DNA of 64,000 nucleotides from Peptococcaceae bacterium BRH_c23 (GTDB lineage: Bacteria; Bacillota_B; Desulfitobacteriia; Desulfitobacteriales; Desulfitobacteriaceae): NCBI GenBank assembly GCA_000961805.1, contig LADV01000130.1, positions 1 through 64,000 on the forward strand, read 5' to 3'. This document shows, in pieces, positions 34,996-43,202 of the stretch (positions within the stretch are counted from its first letter, which is position 1; the number at the start of each line of letters is the position of its first letter). The notes under the pieces are model-generated. The model ran no database searches and was not told the origin of the DNA. It saw only the letters and a list, made by a program, of their open reading frames with translations. The position numbers and the translations under genes were made by a program.

Positions 34996-36051
34996 GTGCG
35001 AGGAGTAAGTGTTCAGCGCCTTAAAGAAGGAGATGTTCTAGCAAAAGACATTTATGCTTCAAACGGTAAAGTATTACTCGGTAAAGGGGTAGTTCTGACA
35101 TTACCGTATATTACTCGCTTGCGGGATTTAGGTACTAATGGTATATATATTGAGGATGATTTGACCAGTGATATTATCATTGAGGATGTTATATCGGATA
35201 AACACCGTTATGAGGCTATGGCCGCCATTGAAAAATCTTGCAAAACCATCCAAAATGGAAAGAATGAACTTGATTTACAAGACTTAATAAGCAATATCGT
35301 CCAGGATATTCTCTTTCAAAAGGATATAATGATTAGCCTCATGGATATGCGTAATATTGATAACCGAGTATACGCTCATTCCGTGAATGTCTGCGTATTA
35401 TCTAGCGTTCTGGGCAAGGGGCTAGGCTTACCCGTAGATAAGCTTAATGATCTTGCACTAGGTGCGCTGCTCCATGATGTGGGAATTGTCAATTTACCAA
35501 AAGAGATTATTAATAAAAGAAGTCTATTAACGGAGGAAGAATTAGAGTTATACCATACTCACACGACCCAGGGCTATGATCTCATCCGTAAAAAGAGAGA
35601 AACCAGTATAATCATTGCTCATATGGCTTATCAACATCATGAATGGTTAAATGGTAAAGGTTATCCGCGCCAATTAAAAGGTGCAGCTATCCATCCGTTA
35701 GCTGAGATTGTGGCAGTAGCTGACTTCTATGATTGTCTGATCCATGGTTCGCCTGGCATTCATCGAGTTTTACCACATGTAGCCTGCGAAATACTGATGG
35801 CAAATGCCGGGGTACGTTTCCGTCAGGAGTTGATCCACATCTTTTTACAGTATGTTGCTGCCTATCCTACCGGATACACCGTAAAGCTTAATAATGGAGA
35901 AACCGGAGTCATTGTCGGACAAAATAAAGGTTTACCTACGCGTCCAATCGTACGTGTTTTTGACGGCAAGATAAATCTTAAGCAAATACGGGTTATCGAG
36001 TATAATCTCGTGCATGAGCGGACTCTTTTTGTCGAGTATATTATTGAATAG
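34996..36051 (+). CDS. HD-GYP domain protein (putative c-di-GMP phosphodiesterase)
   Basis: 351 aa. GTG 34996 follows a full AAAGGAGG (34981) and begins MRGVSVQRLKEGDVLAKDIY, the usual first strand of this family; an in-frame TTG at 34951 would put that ribosome site inside the gene. HD part: HSVNVCVLSS then ALLHDVGIVNLP. GYP part: AHMAYQHHEWLNGKGYP. The last ~80 residues form a beta-rich tail seen in clostridial homologues. No receiver or sensor domain is present, so control must come from elsewhere. Likely a c-di-GMP hydrolase. Confidence 0.88.
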   Translation: MRGVSVQRLKEGDVLAKDIYASNGKVLLGKGVVLTLPYITRLRDLGTNGIYIEDDLTSDIIIEDVISDKHRYEAMAAIEKSCKTIQNGKNELDLQDLISNIVQDILFQKDIMISLMDMRNIDNRVYAHSVNVCVLSSVLGKGLGLPVDKLNDLALGALLHDVGIVNLPKEIINKRSLLTEEELELYHTHTTQGYDLIRKKRETSIIIAHMAYQHHEWLNGKGYPRQLKGAAIHPLAEIVAVADFYDCLIHGSPGIHRVLPHVACEILMANAGVRFRQELIHIFLQYVAAYPTGYTVKLNNGETGVIVGQNKGLPTRPIVRVFDGKINLKQIRVIEYNLVHERTLFVEYIIE

Positions 36052-36113
36052 CTCATTTTTGCAAGGCGTTAAACAGTTTCTAGAACTTCAAATACTAAAG
36101 TAGTAAGGTTGAA

Positions 36114-36142
36114 GACACCCACTTCTTGTAAGTGGGTGTTCC
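36114..36142 (+). terminator. Hairpin after the HD-GYP gene
   Basis: GACACCCACTT + CTTGT + AAGTGGGTGTTC. Same core stem as the SPFH-gene terminator at 9868-9902; here only a short T-rich tail follows. Confidence 0.6.
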
Positions 36143-36271
36143 TAGTTTCCGCACTAGCATTAGCATTAGTCAATCCTTCGGAGTTTGCCCGGGCATTGGT
36201 TAGCTTAAAAAAATTAGTAATAACTAAGGAGGATTACGCTTAAATTGATTTGCTGAAAATAAAACGAACAT

Positions 36272-36292
36272 AATGATAATCATTAATTATGG
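36272..36292 (+). promoter_or_regulatory. Copy A of the AATGATAAT promoter element
   Basis: AATGATAATCATTAATT, the first of four related elements (others at 36510, 42857, 46227). Here the core is a 15-bp palindrome TAATGATAATCATTA that also resembles a Fur box half-match. It lies in the 663-bp gap between the HD-GYP gene and the first orphan paralogue; the gap also holds copy B and leader motif 1, and no convincing gene. Confidence 0.45.
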
Positions 36293-36490
36293 TCAATCAA
36301 TTTTTAAGAGGAACTTTTAGCCAATTTTATAAAGGTAAGAATAATAACCCTGCAAAATGAACGAAAATGAGGTCTTAAGAAAGGCCAAGTTAAGATTCCA
36401 CCAGAGATAATTCCCAATAAAATCCTCTAGATTTAGATATCTCAAGCATGTTTCATAATATATCTTAATTAAGAACATACTGATATTCTA

Positions 36491-36541
36491 TAGACATAAT
36501 CGTGTCCATAATGATAATCTTTAATTGTGATCAAAATCACA
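36491..36541 (+). promoter_or_regulatory. Promoter with overlapping CRP/FNR-type box (copy B)
   Basis: TAGACA (36491-36496), 16 bp, GATAAT (36513-36518). Directly downstream, over the expected start site, is a perfect TGTGA-TCAAAA-TCACA palindrome (36526-36541), the CRP-family consensus. The position suggests repression by a CRP/FNR-family protein. A ribosome-site-like AAGGAGG follows at about 36550, ahead of leader motif 1. Confidence 0.6.
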
Positions 36542-36624
36542 CATGAAAGCAGAAGGAGGTTGATAGGACGCGAACTGAAGTTAGCACAATGTCAATCGAT
36601 TTTTTTCTTGAATAAAATTATAAA

Positions 36625-36659
36625 GCTGTCTTTAAAGACCGCTAAGAAATTTGATCGTA
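36625..36659 (+). ncRNA. Leader hairpin motif, copy 1
   Basis: GCTGTCT-TTA-AGACCGC stem (one T.C mismatch) followed by TAAGAAATTTGATCGTA, 55 bp before the start of the first orphan paralogue. Five such motifs occur between 36.6 and 48.3 kb; the stem changes sequence but keeps pairing. Confidence 0.6.
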
Positions 36660-36714
36660 GTCTTAAAACCGAGCTTAGATGTGACCTTACAATAAAAGAA
36701 AGGTGGGTTACGAT

Positions 36715-37347
36715 ATGTCCCGCTTAACTTTCAATAACAATCAATTTATTGGGGACAATATGAAGAGGGAATTAGGAGATAGAAACTATCCAATCTGGCT
36801 GTTAATAAACCCAAAATACCCTGCAGTTCGCTATGATATTTGGAGACCTGTGTTAGATGAGATCCAGGACAGAGTATTTAGGGATTTTCAAACCAGGATA
36901 GATACTACAAATATTTATATTAGGAGCGCCGTAGTCGATGGCGGAATAGTTCCGAATACCTTAAATTGGTGGGGTAAGGAAGTTGCCAAAGAAATTGAAT
37001 ATTACAGGGCAATTGTTCAAGAACACAAGCCAAAAATGCTGATCTCTTTTGGTGCTTTTCCTTTTGAATTTGCAAGGCGCGTCTTCGAAATTAAACCGGA
37101 AAAAGGACCTAAGGCTTGGAGCACTTCTATTTTGAAAAATGAGTTCGAGAAATCTATTGATGACTTTGATATAAATCAAACAAACAGGATTCCCTTACTG
37201 CGTCGAGTCATTGCCAGTGATAAATTCATAGAAACCCGTAATATTTTATCTCCGACTGACAGTGAGACTTATTTTCAACACGTTGGGACTAACATTGCGG
37301 AAAAGATTATTGAAAACAGGGATCAGCTAGATATTTGGATTAAGTGA
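36715..37347 (+). CDS. Orphan ~210-aa family, paralogue 1
   Basis: 210 aa, soluble, not recognised. Conserved with three paralogues in this window: PIWLLINPKYP near the start, LDEIQD-x-V-[FY]-R, NWWG-x-EV, KPKMLISFGAFPFEF-x-RRVFE, PEKGPK-[AY]-WS-[ST]-S, NQTN-x-IPLL-RRV and KIIEN near the end. The alternation of strand + 'NPKYP' loop and 'LIS-x-GAF' strand loosely recalls uracil-DNA-glycosylase-like folds, but no catalytic motif is clear. ATG 36715 lies 8 nt after AAGGTGGG, a site shared by paralogues 2 and 3. Confidence 0.8.
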   Translation: MSRLTFNNNQFIGDNMKRELGDRNYPIWLLINPKYPAVRYDIWRPVLDEIQDRVFRDFQTRIDTTNIYIRSAVVDGGIVPNTLNWWGKEVAKEIEYYRAIVQEHKPKMLISFGAFPFEFARRVFEIKPEKGPKAWSTSILKNEFEKSIDDFDINQTNRIPLLRRVIASDKFIETRNILSPTDSETYFQHVGTNIAEKIIENRDQLDIWIK

Positions 37348-37450
37348 ATCGAGTACTAACCGTCTGAGGATTACTAATGCTGAAAGCGCAGAGCCCTTAA
37401 CGAATGAATGGTGGTAACTCACTTTCCGTTAAGCGAAGGAAGTGTTTTTA

Positions 37451-38806
37451 TTGAATAAGATTCTTATCATTGATGATGAAGAGCATCTGTGTTGGGCTCT
37501 CGAGAAAGGCCTCCGTCAGGAAGGATATCAGGTGATAACTGCCACCGGGGGGAAAGAAGGCCTAGAACTAATCCAGAATGAAACACCTTCCTTGGTTATT
37601 CTTGATCTCAAAATGCCTGAAATGGATGGGTTAGACGTATTGGTTAAGGCTAAAGAGCTTATTCCGAAGCTTCCGGTCATTATGATAACTGCCCATGGGT
37701 CAATTGACACTGCCATCGAAGCCATGAAACTGGGGGCAATTGACTATATTACCAAACCATTTGATCTTGATGAGCTCAAGATAGTCGTAAAACAGGCCTT
37801 AAAGGTTAGTCGTTTACGGGAAGAAGTTGTTTTTCTACGCTCAGAACTAAACAAAAAACACGGCCGAATTTTAGGCAACAGTTCGGCGATTCAAGAAGTT
37901 AATACACTAGTCGAAAGGGTAGCTGACAGTAATGCCACGGTATTAATTACCGGGGAAAGCGGGACAGGCAAAGAGGTTGCGGCGCTGTCGATTCACAACC
38001 TAAGCTATCGACGTGAAAAATCCTATGTGCCTATTAACTGTGCTGCACTACCGGAGTCATTACTGGAAAGCGAGTTGTTTGGCCATGAGAAGGGTGCCTT
38101 CACAGGTGCTGTGGTTCGAAAAACGGGTCGTTTTGAATTGGCTGATAAAGGAACACTTTTCCTTGACGAGGTCACTGAAATGCCACTGTCTATGCAAGTA
38201 AAGCTGCTGCGAGTTCTTCAGGAAAGGCAGTTTGAAAGGGTAGGAGGTACAGAAAGTATCAAAATTGATGTAAGGATTATTGCAGCTACTAATCGAGATC
38301 CGATGGATTGTATTAAAAAAGGGACTTTTCGTGAGGATCTCTACTACCGATTAAATGTTTTGCCGATTCACATTCCCCCCTTAAGATTAAGAACTGAAGA
38401 TATCCCCTTATTGGTGATGCACTTTCTGCAAAAATTTAACCCCTCTCAGGAACAAATGATCTCTCCTGCAGCCTTGGGGTTACTGATGAATTACGAGTGG
38501 CCTGGGAATATCCGAGAGTTACAGAACGTGATTGAAAGGTCTGTTATTCTCTCTCAGGGAAATGATATCAAAGTACAGCATTTACCAAAGGAAATACAAA
38601 AACTTGAAAACAGTAAAAATGCGGCCGATCGTGGGTTGATTCTTAATTTCCCAGACAAGGGGATCTCCTTTGATGCGGTCGAAAGAGAGCTGATTCTTAA
38701 GGCTCTTGAGAAAAGTACTGGGAATCAAACTAAAGCGGCTCAATTGCTAGGCCTTACTCGATCGGCGCTTCTGTATAGGGCACAAAAGTACCAAATCAAG
38801 TTGTAG
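37451..38806 (+). CDS. NtrC-family sigma-54-dependent response regulator
   Basis: About 451 aa. Receiver domain (1-120) with phospho-acceptor Asp in VILDLKMPEMDG (about residue 53) and Lys in ITKPFD. AAA+ domain with Walker A GESGTGKE, the sigma-54 contact GAFTGA, Walker B LFLDEV and the arginine-finger region. C-terminal Fis-type HTH (NQTKAAQLLGLTRSALLYR). It activates RNA polymerase-sigma-54 after phosphorylation. TTG 37451 matches the AAGGAAG site and gives the canonical MNKILIIDDEE start. The likely partner kinase is at 40948, separated by minus-strand genes. I found no convincing GG-N10-GC promoter in the island. Confidence 0.93.
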   Translation: MNKILIIDDEEHLCWALEKGLRQEGYQVITATGGKEGLELIQNETPSLVILDLKMPEMDGLDVLVKAKELIPKLPVIMITAHGSIDTAIEAMKLGAIDYITKPFDLDELKIVVKQALKVSRLREEVVFLRSELNKKHGRILGNSSAIQEVNTLVERVADSNATVLITGESGTGKEVAALSIHNLSYRREKSYVPINCAALPESLLESELFGHEKGAFTGAVVRKTGRFELADKGTLFLDEVTEMPLSMQVKLLRVLQERQFERVGGTESIKIDVRIIAATNRDPMDCIKKGTFREDLYYRLNVLPIHIPPLRLRTEDIPLLVMHFLQKFNPSQEQMISPAALGLLMNYEWPGNIRELQNVIERSVILSQGNDIKVQHLPKEIQKLENSKNAADRGLILNFPDKGISFDAVERELILKALEKSTGNQTKAAQLLGLTRSALLYRAQKYQIKL

Positions 38807-38873
38807 GAAAAACCACGAAATTGGTTACGATTGGCTAATTATTTCAAAGGGAGGTATATCATGAAGGTCACCT

Positions 38874-39212
38874 CTAAGTGCAGCCAATTAAAAAGATTAA
38901 AAGAAACAAGTTAGCATAGAAGTTATCATTCCCTGCAAAGGGTATCATATAAGAAGCAATCAAGAGACAGATAGCATTGGTGGGGCCAGTTGCTAACTGG
39001 TTGGAACTACCAAATGATGAAGCGAGAATGGTTAGCACAATACCTGAATATAAGCCGTAAGCGGGGTGAACACCTGCAATCATAGCATAAGCCATGGTTT
39101 GTGGTAACGCGACGACTGCAACCGTTAGGGCAGCAATTAGATCAAAGCGAAGGTTATTTCTGTCATAATTGATTAAGGTATCTAAAATCGGGATAAATTT
39201 AATGATGCTCAT
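38874..39212 (-). pseudogene. SulP-family anion permease, N-terminal fragment
   Basis: About 113 residues with the SulP opener (YDRNNLRFDLIAALTVAVVALPQTMAYAMIAGVHPAYGLYSG) and the third helix region ATGPTNAICLLIASY. It stops after IFLIGCT where family proteins continue for about 400 more residues (helices and STAS domain). The 3' part is missing, so it should be dead. ATG 39212 or 39215 is preceded by GGGGG. It points to past sulfate/bicarbonate transport at this locus. Confidence 0.8.
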
Positions 39213-39511
39213 CATTATACCCCCAAACAAATTTTGTTTAACCTATTAGCTAAACTCGATCAAGTTTTAAAGTTTGAGAGGATTTAGTTCGTGAAATATG
39301 GTACTTTTAACCGCCTGCAATCCAATGGGGATATTCCACTAATTTGAATCTTTGCCTTGTATAAGGGGAAGATTCCCCCTTGTTTGTTTTCAAACAGCTA
39401 GAAGTCGATTGTCTGATTTCAAGCACGAGGGAAAATGGATTGTCAAACGAAGACAGAGAAGAAGGCGTACTTATCAAAGAATTGACGGGAAGCGTCCAAT
39501 GAACAAGAACA

Positions 39512-39537
39512 ATAAAAGGACCGAGGGCGCCTCGGTC
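39512..39537 (-). terminator. Terminator of the minus-strand paralogue-2 operon
   Basis: GACCGAG-GCGCC-CTCGGTC followed on the minus strand by CTTTTATT. Apart from this hairpin, 39231-39596 shows no gene I can support. Confidence 0.75.
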
Positions 39538-39596
39538 GCTCATAGGCGCCCAGACTTTTTGAACCAGTTGCTTTGGGGTGAAATGATGACATTACG

Positions 39597-39692
39597 TCAA
39601 TTTAGCGCTTTGTCTAAGGTTTCTTCATCACAATGCCAGAGCCAATAACCGAAGAAAACCAAGAACCCCCAAATGAATTTCCAAGCACCCAT
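39597..39692 (-). CDS. 31-aa single-helix membrane microprotein
   Basis: Frame MGAWKFIWGFLVFFGYWLW followed by a polar tail HCDEETLDKALN. The aromatic-rich hydrophobic helix plus short acidic tail looks like a small transmembrane accessory subunit. GAAAGGA sits 7-8 nt before the ATG, and a terminator lies about 60 nt after the stop. It follows paralogue 2 by 45 bp in the same direction, so they probably share an mRNA. The family is not recognised. Confidence 0.5.
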   Translation of the reverse strand: MGAWKFIWGFLVFFGYWLWHCDEETLDKALN

Positions 39693-39737
39693 ATTTATCG
39701 TCCTTTCTCCATTGCAATCTCTTCTAATTGTCGCTTA

Positions 39738-40346
39738 TCAAATCCATATTTTAAGACCATCCTTGTTTTCAATTATCTTTTCGGCAATCTTGATTGCAAT
39801 ATCATGATAGTAATTTTCGATGTCTTCCCAATCTTTAAGGCTCTTAGTTTTCTTCGTTACTCGACAAACTAAAGGAATCCAATTTGTTTGGTTTATATCA
39901 AAGTTCGCAATAGATCGTTCAAATTCATCTGCTATGTTACTAGTACTCCAATACTTAGGCCCATTCTCAGGCCTTTGAACGAAGACGCGCCTAACAAACT
40001 CATTTGTAATGGTACCGAAAGTAATTAGAAGTTTGGGTTGATGTTCGAGGACACTTTCCCTTAAGAATGCAATTTCTTGAGCTACCTGTGCTTCACTTGA
40101 AGCATCAGGAACTCTTCCAATATCGCTAATCGTATTCATTATGAAAATATTTTTACTATTAATTCTGGCATGGAGTTTACGATATACCTGGTCCTGAATC
40201 TCATACATTATGAGAGACCAAATATCGTAAATATCAGCAGGATATTTGGGATTAACTAGTAGCCAAATCGGACAAGATCTATCTCCGGATTCTTTATTCA
40301 TTCTATCAACAAACGTTAAATCATTATTAAGTACTAAGCTGGACAA
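39738..40346 (-). CDS. Orphan ~200-aa family, paralogue 2
   Basis: 202 aa, the most divergent of the four: PIWLLVNPKYP, QPKLLITFGTITNEFVRRVF, PENGPKYWSTSN and NQTNWIPL remain, but the NWWG block is lost (replaced by SSEAQ). TTG 40346 was chosen because GAAAGGTGGG lies just upstream and the following residues align with the starts of paralogues 1 and 3; a longer reading from 40376 would run through the ribosome site. It is the only one on the minus strand and is followed by a membrane microprotein gene. Confidence 0.78.
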   Translation of the reverse strand: MSSLVLNNDLTFVDRMNKESGDRSCPIWLLVNPKYPADIYDIWSLIMYEIQDQVYRKLHARINSKNIFIMNTISDIGRVPDASSEAQVAQEIAFLRESVLEHQPKLLITFGTITNEFVRRVFVQRPENGPKYWSTSNIADEFERSIANFDINQTNWIPLVCRVTKKTKSLKDWEDIENYYHDIAIKIAEKIIENKDGLKIWI

Positions 40347-40484
40347 ACAAATCCCACCTTTCGATGCTAAATCCACTTTAAACGTGTAAAGAACGAATGC
40401 TTAGTTCCATCAGAATACTATGCGATTGATTTATTGATTTGATATAGACGGAATAATGTTATAATGTTAGTGTTGGTTTACCTT

Positions 40485-40652
40485 CTACCGTAGAATTGCA
40501 CTGACTGTTACTGGATCTTGGATTTTTTCCTTGTTTCGAGAGTGGAATTTTCTCATCACTTCCACAATAAGCTTGCTCGTTTCCATCTCATTGTGGATAT
40601 TGCATGAATCAAACACTTCTTGAACCCATTCGATGAATTGAGTAGTCTTCAT
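40485..40652 (-). CDS. Hypothetical 55-aa protein
   Basis: Starts MKTTQFIEWVQEVFDS, then amphipathic helix ETSKLIVEVMRKFH. A very strong AAGGAGGGGG site precedes the ATG with 8-nt spacing, which is the main reason to accept it. It is upstream of paralogue 2 on the same strand (138 bp gap). Helical and soluble; no family known to me. The remaining 40653-40947 shows no gene and must contain divergent promoters for this gene and the kinase. Confidence 0.6.
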   Translation of the reverse strand: MKTTQFIEWVQEVFDSCNIHNEMETSKLIVEVMRKFHSRNKEKIQDPVTVSAILR

Positions 40653-40947
40653 AAGAATTACCCCCTCCTTAAATTAAGTTATCTCTCCTATTGTTTAATA
40701 TGAGACCCATGAAGATGTTGGTTCTTACATTTATGAGATATTGAAGCAATACTTACCTTTATTTTCTGAGTATCACTTATGTAGTTATTTATGCAATTAT
40801 CATGCCAGCCATTTTACCACTTTTTCTGTTATGCTTTGTATGTTTTCAGACATCTCAATCTGCGGGAAACTAAATTCCTTGAGCCCAGATTTACCATAAG
40901 CAACTTTTAAGTCTACAACTTGTGTTCTTTATAACAGGCATTAGGCT

Positions 40948-42549
40948 TTGTTTGATTTTGAACAACTGGAAATGAATTGCCTGAATTCATGCAGAGGAGG
41001 CGTTGGCCTGTTAAGAATTCTGAAAAATAAATCCTTCGCTTCTCAAATAATGATCACTGTTTCTGCCATCTTATTAATCCCCATTCTAGTGATGATGTAT
41101 GACATCTTTTTTTCTGGTGCCAAAGATGAAATGCTTTTAAAAACAAAGGAAGAGCGCTTGGGTACCATGGTTAACGCCACAGTTCAAGGATTAACAGAAG
41201 TTCTGGACCGTGCAAATGTAGAATCCAACACCTCCCTCGCTCTTATGGATACAAGCATAATTGCAAATGCCTTTGATATAATTGCTAAACCATTGGCAGA
41301 TGCAAACCCTGGAGTACGCCTGGGTCTTTACATTCCTGAAACAAAAGACCTTTTTGTAAATGGTTTTCTCCACCAATACAGGCCTCAAACACCCGAAGAA
41401 ATCAAAGCGAGAGAGTATCGAATTTTAGACGAAGCTTCCTCAGGTCTAGTCGCTGTTAATGCTACAAAAAAACCACTTTCTCGTATCACCGGGTCACTTG
41501 GAAACCAAACCTTTGAATATTTAATGCCGGTAATGCAGCAGGGAAAACTAATTGCTATAGCTTGGGCAGACGAGCAGGTTCATCCGGTCTTTGCCCAGAG
41601 TAGGCAATTTAGCCTAATCACTCGATACCTGACGCTTTTTGGACTGATCTTTGGTCTAGGAGCCGCTCTTTATGTCATTCATAACTTGGCCACTGAAGTA
41701 CAGATGATTAAAAATGGAATCCTGCGTATGCAGGAAGATAGTAACAAGCGGCTACCTGCCATGCCGGGGGAAATCGGAGAAGTCGTCCAAGCCATTAACA
41801 ATATGGCTGATAACCTAAAGAAAAAGAAACGACTGGAAGAAGAATTAACGCGATCCGAAAGACTCGTAGCGCTTGGTCGCCTCGTTACAGGAGTTGCCCA
41901 TGAATTAAGAAATCCCTTGGGGATTGTTAAAGCGACTGTCCAGGTTATGGAGGGAGAATTTAAAAATCAAGAGGGGTTGAAGGAATATACTCGGGTTATT
42001 TGTGAGCAAATAGATCGAGGCAATAACGTTATTAAAGAGTTGTTGGATTTTGGTCGTCCTAGTAAACCTATCGTTAGTCCCACCGAGATGAATAGTTTAT
42101 TAGAATCTGTTCTTACCTTTACCTATCCAATGTTACGGCAAAATAAAATTGGGCTGGAGAAAAGGTTTGAATCAAATCTCTCTCTGGTAAACATTGACAT
42201 GGATCGAATGAAACAGGTCTTTGTTAATTTAATTTTAAATGCTATTCAAGCAATGCATGGTGGCGGTAAACTTATCATCAAATCAATGGCCAAAGAAGAG
42301 ACCATTGAAGTATATTTTATCGATTCGGGATCCGGCATTGAGGCCAATGATCTTCCTCGGATTTTTGATCCATTTTACACGACAAGAGACGATGGGACTG
42401 GTTTAGGTCTGTCCATCAGTTATCAAATTATTCACATGCACATGGGTAAAATTTGGGTTTCTGAAACTTCCCCTAAAGGGACTACAATGGCGGTAAGTAT
42501 ACCTAAATCGAACCTGCATCCATTAAAAGAGAGTTTATTACTTTATTAA
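40948..42549 (+). CDS. Sensor histidine kinase
   Basis: 534 codons at most. TM1 (about 35-55), an extracytoplasmic sensor of about 175 residues, TM2 (about 228-250), HAMP (NGILRMQEDSNKRLP...), HisKA with phospho-His in GVAHELRNPL (about residue 318), and HATPase with N box NLILNAIQAM, G1 DSGSGI and G2 GTGLGLS. The layout suits a partner of NtrC-type regulators (ZraS/DctB-like), so it likely pairs with the regulator at 37451. The start is unclear: TTG 40948 has no ribosome site, while GAGGAGG at 40995 is followed 7 nt later by an in-frame CTG (41009). A terminator follows. Confidence 0.9.
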   Translation: MFDFEQLEMNCLNSCRGGVGLLRILKNKSFASQIMITVSAILLIPILVMMYDIFFSGAKDEMLLKTKEERLGTMVNATVQGLTEVLDRANVESNTSLALMDTSIIANAFDIIAKPLADANPGVRLGLYIPETKDLFVNGFLHQYRPQTPEEIKAREYRILDEASSGLVAVNATKKPLSRITGSLGNQTFEYLMPVMQQGKLIAIAWADEQVHPVFAQSRQFSLITRYLTLFGLIFGLGAALYVIHNLATEVQMIKNGILRMQEDSNKRLPAMPGEIGEVVQAINNMADNLKKKKRLEEELTRSERLVALGRLVTGVAHELRNPLGIVKATVQVMEGEFKNQEGLKEYTRVICEQIDRGNNVIKELLDFGRPSKPIVSPTEMNSLLESVLTFTYPMLRQNKIGLEKRFESNLSLVNIDMDRMKQVFVNLILNAIQAMHGGGKLIIKSMAKEETIEVYFIDSGSGIEANDLPRIFDPFYTTRDDGTGLGLSISYQIIHMHMGKIWVSETSPKGTTMAVSIPKSNLHPLKESLLLY

Positions 42550-42559
42550 TCTCAGAGTG

Positions 42560-42609
42560 AAAAAAATTGCTACGAAGAAAAACTACTTTTTCTTCGTAGC
42601 AATTTTTTT
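42560..42609 (+). terminator. Terminator of the kinase gene
   Basis: AAAAAATTGCTACGAAGAAA... pairs perfectly with ...TTTCTTCGTAGCAATTTTTT. Confidence 0.92.
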
Positions 42610-42837
42610 GATAATAGTTCTAATTAATTATGAAAGAATTGAAAGGTGATAGTTATAGTCTTTAAATGCCGTGGAGAAGATTCTGAGAAGCAAACACTTA
42701 ACTGGTAGCACCTTTTTCGTACAGAGAAAGAGCAAAGGATCTAAAATAATGATAATTTCAACTGATATCAGAGAAAAAGTTCTTATAGTGTTTGTTTTGG
42801 CAATAGCGTAAATCGATTAAGAGCATATTGAATTGCT

Positions 42838-42888
42838 ATAGACGCAATGCTATCACAATGATAACCTTTACTTGTGAGTATAGTCACA
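42838..42888 (+). promoter_or_regulatory. Promoter element copy C with CRP/FNR-type box
   Basis: CTATAGAC (as in copy B), then AATGATAACCTTTACTTGTGA (one base per position differs in 3 places from copy B), then a perfect TGTGA-GTATAG-TCACA palindrome (42873-42888). An AAAGGAGG follows at about 42900. It is 315 bp upstream of the DASS transporter. The 42610-43202 gap otherwise holds leader motif 2 and a 15-codon frame after the AAAGGAGG that I do not trust. Confidence 0.6.
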
Positions 42889-43038
42889 TAACAGAAGTGA
42901 AAGGAGGTTGCTCTGACTTAATGACTTCCGAGGAAGTTTCTAAGCTTTGTGGCTGTATGGGCCTTTAGTGATTTGAGGGATTACATGGACAAACAAAGTT
43001 GGAAAGTGTTCTAGTCACAAAAGATTCTAATAAAAAAA

Positions 43039-43073
43039 GCAGCCTCGAAAGGCCGCTAAGAAATTTAATCGTA
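43039..43073 (+). ncRNA. Leader hairpin motif, copy 2
   Basis: GCAGCCT-CGAA-AGGCCGC (A.C mismatch at the third pair) + TAAGAAATTTAATCGTA, then ATTATATCACAAA. It lies 130 bp before the DASS transporter. Confidence 0.65.
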
Positions 43074-43202
43074 ATGATATTATATCACAAATGAAGGAAA
43101 AGTGTGTCAAGTGCTAGGTGATTTTTCTTGTAAGGTGGTCGTTAGTGCCCCTTAGAACCGCATAAATAGGCACCTTAAAAAAAGAGAGAGAGGTGTAGAA
43201 AT

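Noticed and set aside
36271..36285. Fur box
   Set aside because: TAATGATAATCATTA matches part of the consensus, but the related copies lose the symmetry; I treat it as a variant of the local promoter element.
36527..36727. 66-codon frame starting inside the CRP-type palindrome
   Set aside because: It reads through the promoter, the leader hairpin and the ribosome site of paralogue 1, and no similar frame is kept at the other motif copies.
39307..39648. Two overlapping frames (78 and 98 codons) between the SulP fragment and paralogue 2
   Set aside because: They cross the terminator hairpin, have no ribosome site, and give basic low-complexity proteins.
42920..42968. 15-codon leader peptide after the AAAGGAGG of promoter element C
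   Set aside because: Spacing from the ribosome-site-like sequence is too long and the peptide is not conserved at the other elements.
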